DNA from: Bacillus sp. 2B10
GTDB lineage: Bacteria; Pseudomonadota; Alphaproteobacteria; Sphingomonadales; Sphingomonadaceae
DNA length: 64,000 nucleotides
Assembly: GCA_003946805.1 (NCBI GenBank)
Contig: RPSH01000001.1
Location: 1-64,000, forward strand
Direction of reading: 5' to 3'
The translations under genes were made by a program, and so were the position numbers. Positions 41,992-51,910 of the stretch are shown here, one piece after another; position 1 is the stretch's first letter; each line of letters opens with the position of its first letter. A model generated the notes under the pieces. That model saw only the letters and a list, made by a program, of their open reading frames with translations, was not told the origin of the DNA and did no database searches.

Positions 41992-44861
41992 TGAAGACGC
42001 TTCGCTGGACGCTGTTGTCGCTCGCCCTGTCGGCCTCGCTGCCGGCGCTTGCCGCCGATGTGGCGAAGGTGCCGGGTGGCGTCGTCGTCACCCCCGATGC
42101 CGGCCCTGCCAAGCGCGTTCGCGTGCTGGTCTATGGTCCCGACCGGTTCCGGGTGACGGCGGTGCCGGACGCGACGCTCGATACGCCCGACAGCCTGATG
42201 GTGACCGCGAAGCCCGCGGGCGACTTCACGGTCAGCGAGGCGCGCGGCGTCGTGCGGGTGAAGGCGGCGGGCGGCACGGCGGAGATCGACCTTGCCGACG
42301 GGCAGGTGCGGTTCCGCGACGCGGCCGGCAAGCTGACGCTGGAGGAATCGCCGCGCGCCGGGTTCGTGCCGGTGACGGCGGGTGGCGAGAAGTTCGTGAG
42401 CGTGCGCCAGCAGTTCAACCGCGGCACCGACGAAGGCTTCTACGGTCTCGGCCAGCACCAGAACCGGCAGATGAACTATAATGGCGAGGACGTCGAACTC
42501 GCCCAGCACAATATGGATATCGGCATCCCCTTCGTCGTGTCGACGAAGAATTACGGCGTGCTGTGGGACAATAACGGCATCACCCGCGTCGGCAATCCGC
42601 AGCCCTACCGGCTGGTGGGTGAGGGGATGCGCGTGACTTCCGGCGGCAAGCCCGGCTGGCAGGCACAATATTATCTGGGCGACCGGCTGGCGGTGACCCG
42701 GACCGAGGCGACGATCAACTACCAGTTCATCAAGGACCAGGCGAACTGGCCGGCGGCGGCCAAGGCGCAGACCGTGGCGGCGACGACAGGTCAGAACACC
42801 GCGGGCAACGCGGTGCAGACGCAGAAGGTCGTGTGGACCGGGACCGTCATGCCGACCACCACCGGCGTACAGAAATTCCGCCTCTATTCGTCGAGCTACG
42901 TGAAGGTGTTCGTCGACGGCAAGGAAGTGCTGAACCGCTGGCGGCAGAACTGGAACCCGTGGTTCCACAATTTCGACCTGCCGATGACCGCGGGCAAGGC
43001 CGCGGAGGTGCGGATCGAATGGGAGCCGAATGCCGGCTATATCGCACTGTTCCAGAACGATCCGCTGCCGCAAGCCGATCGCCATTCGCTGTGGTGGTCG
43101 TCGGACGTCGCCCATGCGCTCGATTACTACTATGTCGGCGGTAAGGACATGGACGGCGTCATCGCCGGCTATCGCGCGCTGACCGGCAAGGCGGCCCTGA
43201 TGCCGCGCTGGGCCTATGGCTTCTGGCAGAGCCGTCAGCGCTATAATACGCAGGACGAACTGCTAGGCGTCGTGCGCGAATATCGCAAGCGCCGCCTGCC
43301 GATCGACAACATCGTGCAGGACTGGTTCTACTGGCCCGAGGACCAGTGGGGCTGCCACTGCTTTGATCCCAAGCGCTTCCCGAAACCGCAGCAGATGGTC
43401 GACGAAATCCATGCCAACGATGCGCGGATCATGATTTCGGTCTGGCCGAAATTCTATCCGAACACCAAGAACGCGCAGGAACTGGCTGCCAAGGGCTATC
43501 TGTATCAGGGCAATCTTATCGCGAAGGAACGCGACTGGGTCGGCAAGGGCTATCTGAACACCGATTACGACCCGTACGCCCCCGAAGCGCGCACCATCTA
43601 TTTCCGGCAGATGAAGGAGGCGCTGGTCGACAAGGGCTTCGACGCGTGGTGGATGGACGCGACCGAGCCCGACATCCATTCGAACCTGTCGATCGAGGAG
43701 CGCAAGGACCGGATGGGGCCGACGGCGCAGGGGCCGGCGGAGGAGTTCTTCAACAGCTATCCGCTGGTCCATGCCGAGGGCGTGGCCGACGGCCTGCGCG
43801 TCGCCAAGCCCGATGTGCGGCCGTTCATCCTGACCCGTTCGGGCTATGGCGGCATCCAGCGCGCCAGTGCCGCGCTGTGGTCGGGCGACGTCGCGTCGCG
43901 CTGGGACGATCTGCGCGACCAGATTTCGGCCGGCGTCAACCTGTCGATGTCGGGCATTCCCAACTGGACGCACGACATCGGCGGCTTCGCGGTCGAGGAT
44001 CGCTACAGCAAGAAGGACCCGGCGCATCTGGCCGAATGGAAGGAACTGAACCTGCGCTGGTTCCAGTTCGGCGCGTTCAGCCCGCTGTTCCGCAGCCATG
44101 GCGAGACGCCGTTCCGCGAAATCTACGAACTGGGTGCCGGCGACCCGGCACTGTACCAGGCGCTCGGGAATTACGACCGGCTGCGCTACCGGCTGCTGCC
44201 CTACATCCTGTCGCTCGCGGCGGAGAACTGGCACCGCGACGGGACGATGATGCGCGGGCTGGTGATGGACTTCGCCGCCGATCGCAAGACATGGGGCATC
44301 GACGACCAGTATATGTTCGGGTCGGCGTTCCTGGTGGCGCCGGTCACGCAGTTCGGCGCACGCAACCGGCAGGTGTACCTGCCCGCCGGAGCCGACTGGT
44401 ACGACTTTGCGACCGGTGCGTATCTGAAGGGCGGACGGACCATCACCGCCGCCGCGCCGCTCGCCACCATGCCGCTCTATGTCCGCGCCGGATCGATCGT
44501 GCCGACCGGTGCCGAGGTCCAGTCGACCGCCGAGCAGCCCGACGGGCCGTTCGTGCTCCGCGTCTTCACCGGCAAGGACGGCGCCTACACATTGTTCGAG
44601 GATGACGGCCTGAGCGAAGGCTATCGCAAGGGGCAGTCGACGCAGATCCCGGTGACGTGGAACGAGGCGCGCAAGACGCTGACCATCGGCGCACGGCAGG
44701 GCAGCTTCCCCGGCATGGTCGCCAGGCGTGCGATGTCGGTGCGTTTCCACACGCCCGGCAAGGCGGTGGCGCCTGACTTCGCCGACAATGGCGCGACGGC
44801 GTTCGTGTATGACGGGCGCGAGGTGACGGTACCGCTCGCCGGACGGCCGCAGACGCGGTAA
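41991..44861 (+). CDS. GH31 alpha-xylosidase with PA14 insert
   Basis: A 956-residue exported glycosidase. The signal peptide ends at ALAAD (residues 1-22). The GH31 barrel contains the nucleophile Asp in WWMDATEPD and the acid/base Asp in WSGDVASRWDDL. A PA14-type carbohydrate-binding domain is inserted at about residues 265-350 (VWTGTVMPTTTGVQKFRLYSSSYVKVFVDGKEV), as in bacterial xyloglucan-active alpha-xylosidases. C-terminal beta domains follow. With the beta-galactosidase-like gene and the epimerase it forms an operon for trimming xyloglucan-like side chains. Confidence 0.85.
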   Translation: MKTLRWTLLSLALSASLPALAADVAKVPGGVVVTPDAGPAKRVRVLVYGPDRFRVTAVPDATLDTPDSLMVTAKPAGDFTVSEARGVVRVKAAGGTAEIDLADGQVRFRDAAGKLTLEESPRAGFVPVTAGGEKFVSVRQQFNRGTDEGFYGLGQHQNRQMNYNGEDVELAQHNMDIGIPFVVSTKNYGVLWDNNGITRVGNPQPYRLVGEGMRVTSGGKPGWQAQYYLGDRLAVTRTEATINYQFIKDQANWPAAAKAQTVAATTGQNTAGNAVQTQKVVWTGTVMPTTTGVQKFRLYSSSYVKVFVDGKEVLNRWRQNWNPWFHNFDLPMTAGKAAEVRIEWEPNAGYIALFQNDPLPQADRHSLWWSSDVAHALDYYYVGGKDMDGVIAGYRALTGKAALMPRWAYGFWQSRQRYNTQDELLGVVREYRKRRLPIDNIVQDWFYWPEDQWGCHCFDPKRFPKPQQMVDEIHANDARIMISVWPKFYPNTKNAQELAAKGYLYQGNLIAKERDWVGKGYLNTDYDPYAPEARTIYFRQMKEALVDKGFDAWWMDATEPDIHSNLSIEERKDRMGPTAQGPAEEFFNSYPLVHAEGVADGLRVAKPDVRPFILTRSGYGGIQRASAALWSGDVASRWDDLRDQISAGVNLSMSGIPNWTHDIGGFAVEDRYSKKDPAHLAEWKELNLRWFQFGAFSPLFRSHGETPFREIYELGAGDPALYQALGNYDRLRYRLLPYILSLAAENWHRDGTMMRGLVMDFAADRKTWGIDDQYMFGSAFLVAPVTQFGARNRQVYLPAGADWYDFATGAYLKGGRTITAAAPLATMPLYVRAGSIVPTGAEVQSTAEQPDGPFVLRVFTGKDGAYTLFEDDGLSEGYRKGQSTQIPVTWNEARKTLTIGARQGSFPGMVARRAMSVRFHTPGKAVAPDFADNGATAFVYDGREVTVPLAGRPQTR

Positions 44862-44868
44862 GCCCCTT

Positions 44869-44896
44869 CGTCATCCCCGCCTGCGCGGGGATGACG
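44869..44896. repeat. REP-type hairpin between xylosidase and epimerase
   Basis: A 28-base perfect palindrome (CGTCATCCCCGC and GCGGGGATGACG around a 4-base loop) lies just after the GH31 stop. It matches the half-site of the REP family seen elsewhere in the window and may lower expression of the downstream epimerase. Confidence 0.65.
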
Positions 44897-44916
44897 AGTG
44901 TTCTTGGGGAGAGGTC

Positions 44917-45969
44917 ATGGCAGAAGCGGATCGGATCGCCTTCGGCACGCTGGACGGTGCCCCGGCGGAGGCGGTCGAGCTGCGCGCCGGCGCGCTCTCG
45001 GCGCGTATCCTGCCGTTCGGCGCGACGCTGCAATCGCTATCCATGCCCGACCGCGACGGTCACGTCGCCGATATCGTGCTCGGTTTCGACGACGTGCAGT
45101 CCTATCGCGACCGGCCGTCATGGTTCGGGGTCACGGTCGGCCGCTATGCCAACCGCATCGCCCGCGGCCGGTTCAGCCTCGACGGGCGCGACCATGTGCT
45201 GGAGGTGAACAACGCCCCCAACCATCTACACGGCGGGTCGGACGGGTTCGACCAGCGGCTGTGGGACTTGGCGGACGTCGGTCGCGACGACGCGTCGGCA
45301 TGGGTGCGGCTGACGCTGGTCAGCCCCGATGGCGATGCCGGCTATCCCGGCACGCTCCATGCCAGCGCGACCTACACGCTGACGGCGGACGCGCTGACGA
45401 TCGACTATGCCGCGACCAGCGATGGGCTGACGATCGTCAACCTGACCAACCATGCGTTCTTCGACCTCAGCGGAACCGGCGACGCGCTTCGCCATTTGCT
45501 GACGATCGAGGCGGACGCATACCTCCCGGTCGACGCCACCTCGATCCCGACCGGCGAGCGGCGCGCGGTGGCGGGCACGCCGTTCGACTTCCGCGTCCCC
45601 CATGCGATCGGCGAACGGGTCCGTGACGGGCGGGACGAGCAGATCGCGATCGGCCGCGGCTACGACCATAATTTCATCGTGCGCGGACAGGCCGAAACGC
45701 TGCGCCCGGCGGCCGTGCTGGCCGATCCGGTATCGGGGCGGACGATGACGCTGTCGATCACCGCGCCGGGGCTGCAGCTCTATTCGGGCAATTTTCTGGG
45801 CGGTGCGGAGCCGGGCAAGGGCGGGCGGCTGTACCGGCAGGGCGATGCGGTGTGCCTCGAGCCGCAGGCGTTTCCCGACAGCCCGAACCGGCCGGACTTT
45901 CCATCCGCCCGGCTCGATCCCGGCCGGACGTGGCGCAGTTCGATGCGGTTTGCGTTCAAGTCCGGCTGA
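44917..45969 (+). CDS. galM: aldose 1-epimerase (mutarotase)
   Basis: A 350-residue GalM-type mutarotase without signal peptide, interconverting alpha and beta sugars. The catalytic His lies in NLTNHAFFDLSG and the catalytic Glu in CLEPQAFPDSPN. Another conserved segment is FGVTVGRYANRIA, and RGYDHNFI supplies the second His. Length is standard for the family. The gene follows the glycosidases after a REP hairpin and probably handles released galactose or xylose. Confidence 0.9.
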   Translation: MAEADRIAFGTLDGAPAEAVELRAGALSARILPFGATLQSLSMPDRDGHVADIVLGFDDVQSYRDRPSWFGVTVGRYANRIARGRFSLDGRDHVLEVNNAPNHLHGGSDGFDQRLWDLADVGRDDASAWVRLTLVSPDGDAGYPGTLHASATYTLTADALTIDYAATSDGLTIVNLTNHAFFDLSGTGDALRHLLTIEADAYLPVDATSIPTGERRAVAGTPFDFRVPHAIGERVRDGRDEQIAIGRGYDHNFIVRGQAETLRPAAVLADPVSGRTMTLSITAPGLQLYSGNFLGGAEPGKGGRLYRQGDAVCLEPQAFPDSPNRPDFPSARLDPGRTWRSSMRFAFKSG

Positions 45970-46055
45970 GCTTGTCGCGGCGCGTCATGCGTCTTCGCCG
46001 TGCAACATAACGTTGCTTGACGAAGCCGGTTGCGTTTGCGAACGGCTTTAACCCT

Positions 46056-46439
46056 ATGAAGCACCCCCTTCTCCTCGCCGCCACCGCCGCGGCCTTCGCC
46101 CTTTCGGCCTGCGGTCAGCAGCAGCCGGAGCAGCTCGACACGCGCGCGCCCGATCCGCTGGCATCGCAGCTCGCCAACCGCGCCCCGGTGGAACTGCCCC
46201 CGCCCGTCAAGGCGAGCGTGACGTTCCGCTGCAAGGACAACAGCCTCGTCTATGTCGACTTCTTCGAAGGCGACACCCAGGCGAATTTCCGCGCCAAGCA
46301 GGATGCGGCACCCGTCCGCCTGAAGGCCGAGGAAAAGGGCAAGCCGCTGACCGGCGAAGGCGGCTACAGCCTGACCGGCAGCCCCAAGACCATCACCCTG
46401 ACCCAGCCGGGCAAGGCCGCGCAGACCTGCAACGCCTGA
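46056..46439 (+). CDS. small lipoprotein (127 aa)
   Basis: A 127-residue lipoprotein. The ATG at 46056 gives MKHPLLLAATAAAFALSACG, a lipoprotein signal with the Cys at residue 19. The mature part (SVTFRCKDNSLVYVDFFEGDTQANFRA) resembles the MliC/PliC-type membrane-bound lysozyme inhibitor fold, in which a C-type Cys pair (Cys in FRCKD and the final CNA) forms a disulfide. That assignment is tentative. Confidence 0.7.
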   Translation: MKHPLLLAATAAAFALSACGQQQPEQLDTRAPDPLASQLANRAPVELPPPVKASVTFRCKDNSLVYVDFFEGDTQANFRAKQDAAPVRLKAEEKGKPLTGEGGYSLTGSPKTITLTQPGKAAQTCNA

Positions 46440-46548
46440 TCGGATTGCCGGTGGCGGCTCCCTTCCGGGCCGCCATCGTTCGACAGCCTCACGGCCGGCG
46501 GAGCGATCCGCCGGCCGTTTCGTATGTGGTCTTGATGGTCCTGCTTCC

Positions 46549-46657
46549 GTTCGTCCTGAGTAGCCGCTGAGCCTGTCGAAGCGGTGTATCGAAGGACTGC
46601 CACGCGTGCTTCGACACGGGTCTTCGACTTCGCTCAGCCCCTACTCAGCATGAACGG
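46549..46657. repeat. dispersed repeat with TCGAAG/CTCAGC palindromes
   Basis: This spacer contains TTCGTCCTGAGTAG, CTGAGCCTGTCGAAGCG and the tail CTACTCAGCATGAACGG, which occurs again at 51884-51899. It is a sphingomonad-type extragenic repeat between two convergent genes (the lipoprotein and the TraB/GumN gene). Confidence 0.6.
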
Positions 46658-46678
46658 ATCGGCTGCGATCTCGACGCC

Positions 46679-47596
46679 TCAATACTTCACCCGCGTCGCG
46701 CGCAGCTTGTAGCGCTTGAGCGCGTCCTGCACGCTGCCGTTGCCGGCCAGATGGCCGGCGCCCACCGCGACGAAGACCGTGCCAGGGCGCTTCATCCGGT
46801 CCTCGATCCACTTGGCCCAGCGTGCGTTGCGATCGGTCAGCAGCACACGCTTGAGTTCGGGCGACACCGTCATCTCCTCGTTCATCGTCGCCGCCAGCGC
46901 ATCGGGATCGCCGCGGCGCCACTGGTCGACCATCTTGTCGATCGACGTGCCTGCGGTCGGCAGTTCCTTGATCGTCTCGGTCAGGAACGTAACCTGCGCC
47001 GCATCCGACAGCGAATCGAAGAAGCCGAACTGCTGCTCCAGCGTTTCGAGGCCGGTGACCGGCTTGCCCGCCGCCTTGGCCGCCTGCGAGATCGCCTGCT
47101 CGGCACCGCTCGCCGGGTCGTAGCCCTGCTTCTGCAACGTCACCAGCGTCAGCGTGGAGGCGGCGAACCACGGGTCGAGCTGTTCGAGCGCGCCGGCGGG
47201 CAGCCCGGCATCGGCGACCGCCCTGGCATAGGCCGGGCGTTCCGCCTCGGGCAGCTTTTCGCTGAGCTTCGGACCGGTGACGTTGACCGCCGACTTCATC
47301 ACCGCCGCCTGCGCCTGTTCGGGCGTCGGCATCGGGATTTCCAGCACGACCTCGTTCGACTTGTCGAATGCGGTCCGGACCGCCTCGTCGAACCACGACA
47401 GGCCGGGTTTCAGGACGTGGATCGTCCCGAACAGATAGATGGTCGTGTCCTTGTCCTTCACCACCCACAGCGCCGGATCGGCCTCGTCCGCGGCCATCGC
47501 GGCGGGTGCCGGCGGCGCCTTCGCGGTCTGGGCCCAGGCGGGCGCGGCGGTCAGCAGGCTGAATGCGGCGGCATAGCGCAGCAGGATCGAGGACAT
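46679..47596 (-). CDS. TraB/GumN family protein, exported
   Basis: A 305-residue exported protein. The ATG at 47596 follows GGAG by 8 bases and gives the signal peptide MSSILLRYAAAFSLLTAAPAWAQ. The TraB/GumN signature is visible: LWVVKDKDTTIYLFGTIHVLKPG at the start and FVAVGAGHLAGNGSVQDALKRY near the end, with GXXHL catalytic-type residues. The family is linked to putative metalloprotease activity (TIKI-like), but a substrate is unknown. It is divergent from the Mfd-like gene. Confidence 0.8.
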   Translation of the reverse strand: MSSILLRYAAAFSLLTAAPAWAQTAKAPPAPAAMAADEADPALWVVKDKDTTIYLFGTIHVLKPGLSWFDEAVRTAFDKSNEVVLEIPMPTPEQAQAAVMKSAVNVTGPKLSEKLPEAERPAYARAVADAGLPAGALEQLDPWFAASTLTLVTLQKQGYDPASGAEQAISQAAKAAGKPVTGLETLEQQFGFFDSLSDAAQVTFLTETIKELPTAGTSIDKMVDQWRRGDPDALAATMNEEMTVSPELKRVLLTDRNARWAKWIEDRMKRPGTVFVAVGAGHLAGNGSVQDALKRYKLRATRVKY

Positions 47597-47764
47597 GCAC
47601 ATCTCCATGACGCCGGTGGCCGGCGGGTCGTGCCGGTCATAGCAGCGCGCCGCGCGCCACGACAGGAGATTTGCCGTTCGTCGACAAGGCAGGAACGTCC
47701 GGGCCCGACGCTTCGTTGGGTGGGTCTATCGCCCCGATATCAGGGCCTTGCCGGGAACTCCGCC

Positions 47765-50700
47765 ATGTCGAACGCCACCACCCCCGACCGAGCCACGCCA
47801 GGGGGAGGGCGGATCGCCATCGGCCCTGTCGCCGCCGGACTGGCCCGCGCCATCGCGCAGCAATCGCTGCTGTTCGTCGCATCGGACGAGGTGCGCGCCG
47901 CCGCGATCGCCGACCTGTTGCGCGCGTTCGTGCCCGAAGCGGAGATCGTCCATCTACCCGCCAGCGACGCGCTGCCCGGCGACGATGCCCCGGCATCGCC
48001 CGGCAATGCCGGCGCGCGCGTCGCGGCGCTTCGCCGCCTGCGGATCGCCGATGCGGAGCAGCGCCGCTTCGCGTGCATCACCACGCCGGAGGCGACCGCG
48101 CTGCGCATCGCCGCGCCGGGCGATTTCGACGCCGCGCCGCCGGTGCTGCGGGTCGGCGATGCGATCGACCTGTCGGGCTTTGCCGAACGCGCCGTCGACC
48201 TCGGCTATCTGATCGACGACCGGGTCGACGAACCGGGCGAGGTCGCGGTGCGCGGCGGGGTGGTCGACCTCTTTCCCGCCGATGCGGTCGGCCCGATCCG
48301 CATCGCGGTCGAGGACGGCCACATCGCCTCGATCCGCCGCTACGACCCGGTCACCCAGCGCGGCGATGCCGATCTGGAGATGGTGACGATCGGCCGCGCC
48401 GCCGAACCGGTGGCGACCGATGGCGTCGCGCTGCTCGACCATGTGCCCGGTGCCGCCGTGGCGATGGACGGCGACGCGTCCGCACGGCGCGCGCGGTTCA
48501 TCGATCTCGCACAGGACGCCACGCGCCGTCGCCGCCGCCATGCCGCCGCACTGATCGACGGCAAGGCATGGGGCGCGCTGCTGAACGAGCGCGAGTGCAT
48601 CACCCTGAACGACGCCGCCGAACCGCCGCGCTTCGTGACCGGGCGTGCCCCGGCCCGCGCCTTCGGCAGGTTCGCGCGCGACGTGCTGGACGACGGGCGG
48701 CTGGTGCTGGCGGGCAGCCCGCGCGACCTGCGTTTCCTGCGCAAGAAGCTGGCGACGCTGGGCCGGACCGAACCGGTGACGATCGCGTCGTGGGACGAGG
48801 CGACACGCGCCGCGCCGGGCAGCGCGATGCTGCTGGTCGCGCCGCTCGACCGCGGGTTCGTGACCGACGGCGTCACCGTGGTCGCGGGCGGTGACTTGCT
48901 GGGCGGGCGGGCGCGGGGCGACGAACTGGCGGCGGCCAGTGCCAATCCGATGTTCGCCGAAGCGGGCGAGCTGCGCATCGGCGACGTGATCGTGCACGAG
49001 GACTTCGGCATCGGCTGCATCGCCGGGCTGGAAACGCTGCCGGGCGACGCCGGTGATGCGATCGTGCTGGACTATGCCAAAGGCGCGCGGCGGCTGGTGC
49101 CGGTGATGGAGGCCGATCGCATCTGGCGTTATGGCGCCGATGCCGATGCGGTGACGCTCGACGCGCTGGACGGGGCGAGCTGGCAGAAGCGGCGCGGGGC
49201 GATCGATACCGCGATCGCCGAAAGCGCGCGCGAACTGGCCGCGATCGCCGCCGACCGCGACAAGCTGCGGGTCGCGCCCGTAGCGGCCGATATCGCCGCC
49301 TATGAACGCTTCGCCGCCGGCTTCCCCTTCACCGAAACCCCCGATCAGGCCCGCGCCATCGCCGCCGCGCGCGACGACCTGGCGGCGGGCAAGCCGATGG
49401 ACCGGCTGGTGATCGGCGACGTCGGCTATGGCAAGACCGAGGTCGCGCTGCGCGCCGCCGCGATCGTGGCGCTCGCCGGGCGGCAGGTCGCGATCGCCGC
49501 GCCGACGACGGTGCTGGTCCGCCAGCATGTCGAGACGTTCCGCCGCCGGTTCGAGGGCACGGGGATCGAGGTCGCCGGCCTGTCGCGCCTGTCCGATGCG
49601 GCGGAAAAGAAGCGCGTGAAGGCCGGCCTCGCCGACGGATCGATCGGCGTGGTCGTCGGCACGCAGGCGGTGGCGGGCAAGGGCGTCGACTATCGCGATC
49701 TCGCGCTGGTGGTGATCGACGAGGAGCAGCGCTTCGGCGCGAAGGACAAGGCGCGCTTACGCGAACTGGCCGACCATGTCATGACGCTGTCGGCGACGCC
49801 GATCCCGCGCACGCTGCAAGGCGCGCTGATCGGGTTGCAGCAATTGTCGGTCCTCGCCACCCCGCCCGCGCTGCGCCAGCCGATCCGCACCGCCGTCGCC
49901 GATTTCGACGAGGTGACGGTGCGCACCGCGCTGCTGCGCGAACGCACCCGTGGCGGGCAGAGCTTCGTCGTCGTGCCGCGGATCGAGGATATCGCCCCGC
50001 TGGAGGCGCGGCTGCGCAAGCTCGCACCCGAACTCGACCTGATCGTCGCACACGGCAAGATGCCGGCGGCCGAGATCGACGCGGCGATGGTGCGCTTCGC
50101 CGAAGGGGAAGGCGACGTGCTGCTGGCGACCAACATCATCGAGGCCGGGCTGGACGTACCGCGCGCCAATACGATGGTCGTCCACCATGCCGACCGCTTC
50201 GGCCTGTCGCAGCTCCATCAGCTGCGCGGGCGCGTCGGGCGTGGCGGGCGGCGGGGGCAGGTGCTGTTGCTGACCGATCCCGACCAGTCGATCGCCGATG
50301 CGACCTTGAAGCGCCTGCGCACCTTGCAGGCGTTCGACCGGCTGGGCGCGGGCTTCGCGATCAGCGCGCGCGACCTCGACCTGCGCGGGGCGGGCGATCT
50401 GGTCGGCGAGGCGCAGGCCGGGCACATGAAGCTGATCGGCATCGACCTCTACCAGTATCTGCTCTGCCGGGCGCTCCGCGCGGCGCGCGGCGAGAATGTC
50501 GACCGCATCGTCCCCGAACTGCATCTCGGCATCGCCGGCCGCCTGCCCGAGACATGGATACCAGAAGCCGAGGTGCGCCTGATGCTCTATGGCCGCCTCG
50601 CCCGGATCGAGGACGAAGGCGCGCTGGACCGGTTCGAGGAGGAGCTGGAGGACCGTTTCGGCGCGCTGCCCGAACCGGCACGGCTGCTGATCGAACTGGC

Positions 50701-50905
50701 GCGCGTCCGCCTGCTCGCACGCGGGGCGGGCGTGGCGAAGGTCGATGCCGGCCCCGCCGCCATCGCGCTGACCCCGCAGCACAGGGGCGACGCGCCGAAG
50801 GGCCTTACCGAAAAGAACGGCCGCTGGATCGTGCCGGCGCGGATCGACGATCCGGGCGAACGGCTGACGAAGGTGGGCGAGGTGCTGGAGGCGGTGGCAG
50901 CCTGA
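47765..50905 (+). CDS. mfd: Mfd-type transcription-repair coupling factor (short form)
   Basis: A 1,046-residue Mfd-type protein; typical Mfd is about 1,150. The start at 47765 (MSNATTPDRATPGGG) is chosen since upstream sequence is antisense to the TraB/GumN gene. The N-terminal UvrB-like region is diverged. A CarD-like RNA-polymerase-interacting domain (LRIGDVIVHEDFGIG) lies at about 395-465. The helicase has Walker A GDVGYGKTE, the DEEQ box, and the TRG-type motif AHGKMPAAEIDAAM, with HQLRGRVGRGGRRGQ later. A C-terminal TRCF domain is present. The enzyme removes stalled RNA polymerase and recruits repair. The shortened N-terminus means it could be a paralogue rather than the main mfd. Confidence 0.8.
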   Translation: MSNATTPDRATPGGGRIAIGPVAAGLARAIAQQSLLFVASDEVRAAAIADLLRAFVPEAEIVHLPASDALPGDDAPASPGNAGARVAALRRLRIADAEQRRFACITTPEATALRIAAPGDFDAAPPVLRVGDAIDLSGFAERAVDLGYLIDDRVDEPGEVAVRGGVVDLFPADAVGPIRIAVEDGHIASIRRYDPVTQRGDADLEMVTIGRAAEPVATDGVALLDHVPGAAVAMDGDASARRARFIDLAQDATRRRRRHAAALIDGKAWGALLNERECITLNDAAEPPRFVTGRAPARAFGRFARDVLDDGRLVLAGSPRDLRFLRKKLATLGRTEPVTIASWDEATRAAPGSAMLLVAPLDRGFVTDGVTVVAGGDLLGGRARGDELAAASANPMFAEAGELRIGDVIVHEDFGIGCIAGLETLPGDAGDAIVLDYAKGARRLVPVMEADRIWRYGADADAVTLDALDGASWQKRRGAIDTAIAESARELAAIAADRDKLRVAPVAADIAAYERFAAGFPFTETPDQARAIAAARDDLAAGKPMDRLVIGDVGYGKTEVALRAAAIVALAGRQVAIAAPTTVLVRQHVETFRRRFEGTGIEVAGLSRLSDAAEKKRVKAGLADGSIGVVVGTQAVAGKGVDYRDLALVVIDEEQRFGAKDKARLRELADHVMTLSATPIPRTLQGALIGLQQLSVLATPPALRQPIRTAVADFDEVTVRTALLRERTRGGQSFVVVPRIEDIAPLEARLRKLAPELDLIVAHGKMPAAEIDAAMVRFAEGEGDVLLATNIIEAGLDVPRANTMVVHHADRFGLSQLHQLRGRVGRGGRRGQVLLLTDPDQSIADATLKRLRTLQAFDRLGAGFAISARDLDLRGAGDLVGEAQAGHMKLIGIDLYQYLLCRALRAARGENVDRIVPELHLGIAGRLPETWIPEAEVRLMLYGRLARIEDEGALDRFEEELEDRFGALPEPARLLIELARVRLLARGAGVAKVDAGPAAIALTPQHRGDAPKGLTEKNGRWIVPARIDDPGERLTKVGEVLEAVAA

Positions 50906-50922
50906 CATCCGCACGAACCTTG

Positions 50923-51006
50923 GCGTCACCCCAGCGCACGCTGGGGTCTCCTGCGGCTTCTGCGATGTGCCATCACCGGGAGACCCCAGCCTGCGCTGGG
51001 GTGACG
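50923..51006. repeat. REP doublet after mfd
   Basis: GCGTCACCCCAGCG and CGCTGGGGTGACGT are inverted arms at the two ends, each followed inward by GTCTCC/GGAGAC. It is the same REP family as the copies at 40061 and 63474, but with a shorter and different centre. Confidence 0.65.
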
Positions 51007-51062
51007 TTCGTTGCGACCACATCCCGCTGGCATCGCGGGGTGTTCTGCCCAATGATGCGGGC

Positions 51063-51827
51063 ATGACGCAATCCATCTTCATCACCGGCGGCGGGTCGGG
51101 TATCGGGCGGGCGGTCGCCCGGTTGTTCGCGGCACGCGGCTGGCGGATCGGGCTGGCCGACGTGAACGCCGCCGGCTTGGCCGACACCGCCGCGCTGTTG
51201 CCGGGCGGCGCGGCGACGTTCGTGTTCGACGTGACCGACCGCGCCGGCTGGGACGCGGCGCTGTCCGCCTTCGCCGGGGACGGCGCGATCGACGTCGTGT
51301 TCAACAATGCCGGGATCGCGGCGGGCGGCATCTTTGCCGAAATGGCGCCCGCGGCGATCGAGCGGACCATCGCCATCAATCTGACTGGCGTGGTGTACGG
51401 CGCGCACGCGGCGCATTCCTGTCTGAAGGCCAGCGGCGGCTGCCTGCTCAACACCGCCTCCGCCGCCGGCATCTACGGCACCGCCGGCGCCGCGGTCTAT
51501 TCGGCGACGAAATTCGGCGTACGCGGCCTGACCGAGGCACTCGACGGCGAATGGGCGGCCGACGGCATCCGCGTGCGCTCGCTGATGCCCGGATTCATCG
51601 ATACGCCGCTGCTCGACGCGTCGCTGGCGGGCACCAACTACAATGTCCGCCAGCAGGTGCGCGCCGCGGGCCTCGAATTCACCCCCGTCGAGGTCGTGGC
51701 GCAGGCGGCATGGGACGCGGTGCATGGCGACGCGGTCCACACGCCCGTAGGCCCCACCGCCAAACGCATGCGCTTCGCCGCGCGCTGGATGCCGGGCAAG
51801 CTGCGCCAGCAGATGCGGCGGCGCTGA
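51063..51827 (+). CDS. short-chain dehydrogenase/reductase
   Basis: A 254-residue classical SDR enzyme. The cofactor motif TGGGSGIG (9-16) and NNAG are visible. The catalytic residues are Ser in NTASAAG and Tyr-x3-Lys in YSATKFG. Asp in LADVN points to NAD rather than NADP. The ATG at 51063 (MTQSIFITGGG) is the natural start. The substrate cannot be predicted. It is flanked by repeats and stands alone. Confidence 0.85.
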   Translation: MTQSIFITGGGSGIGRAVARLFAARGWRIGLADVNAAGLADTAALLPGGAATFVFDVTDRAGWDAALSAFAGDGAIDVVFNNAGIAAGGIFAEMAPAAIERTIAINLTGVVYGAHAAHSCLKASGGCLLNTASAAGIYGTAGAAVYSATKFGVRGLTEALDGEWAADGIRVRSLMPGFIDTPLLDASLAGTNYNVRQQVRAAGLEFTPVEVVAQAAWDAVHGDAVHTPVGPTAKRMRFAARWMPGKLRQQMRRR

Positions 51828-51844
51828 ACGACCCTGCAAACCTG

Positions 51845-51899
51845 CCGTTCATGCTGAGTACCTGCTTCGACAAGCTCAGCTCCTACTCAGCATGAACGG
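51845..51899. repeat. 16-bp perfect inverted repeat
   Basis: CCGTTCATGCTGAGTA (51845-51860) and TACTCAGCATGAACGG (51884-51899) are perfect arms around a 23-base centre that includes TTCGACAAGCTCAGC. One arm matches the repeat at 46642-46657. It lies between convergent SDR and pterin-dehydratase genes and may work as a terminator. Confidence 0.7.
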
Positions 51900-51910
51900 T
51901 CAGGCGGCAG

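Noticed and set aside
47954..49528. 524-codon minus frame inside mfd
   Set aside because: Antisense shadow of the Mfd-like gene with no domain or start signal.
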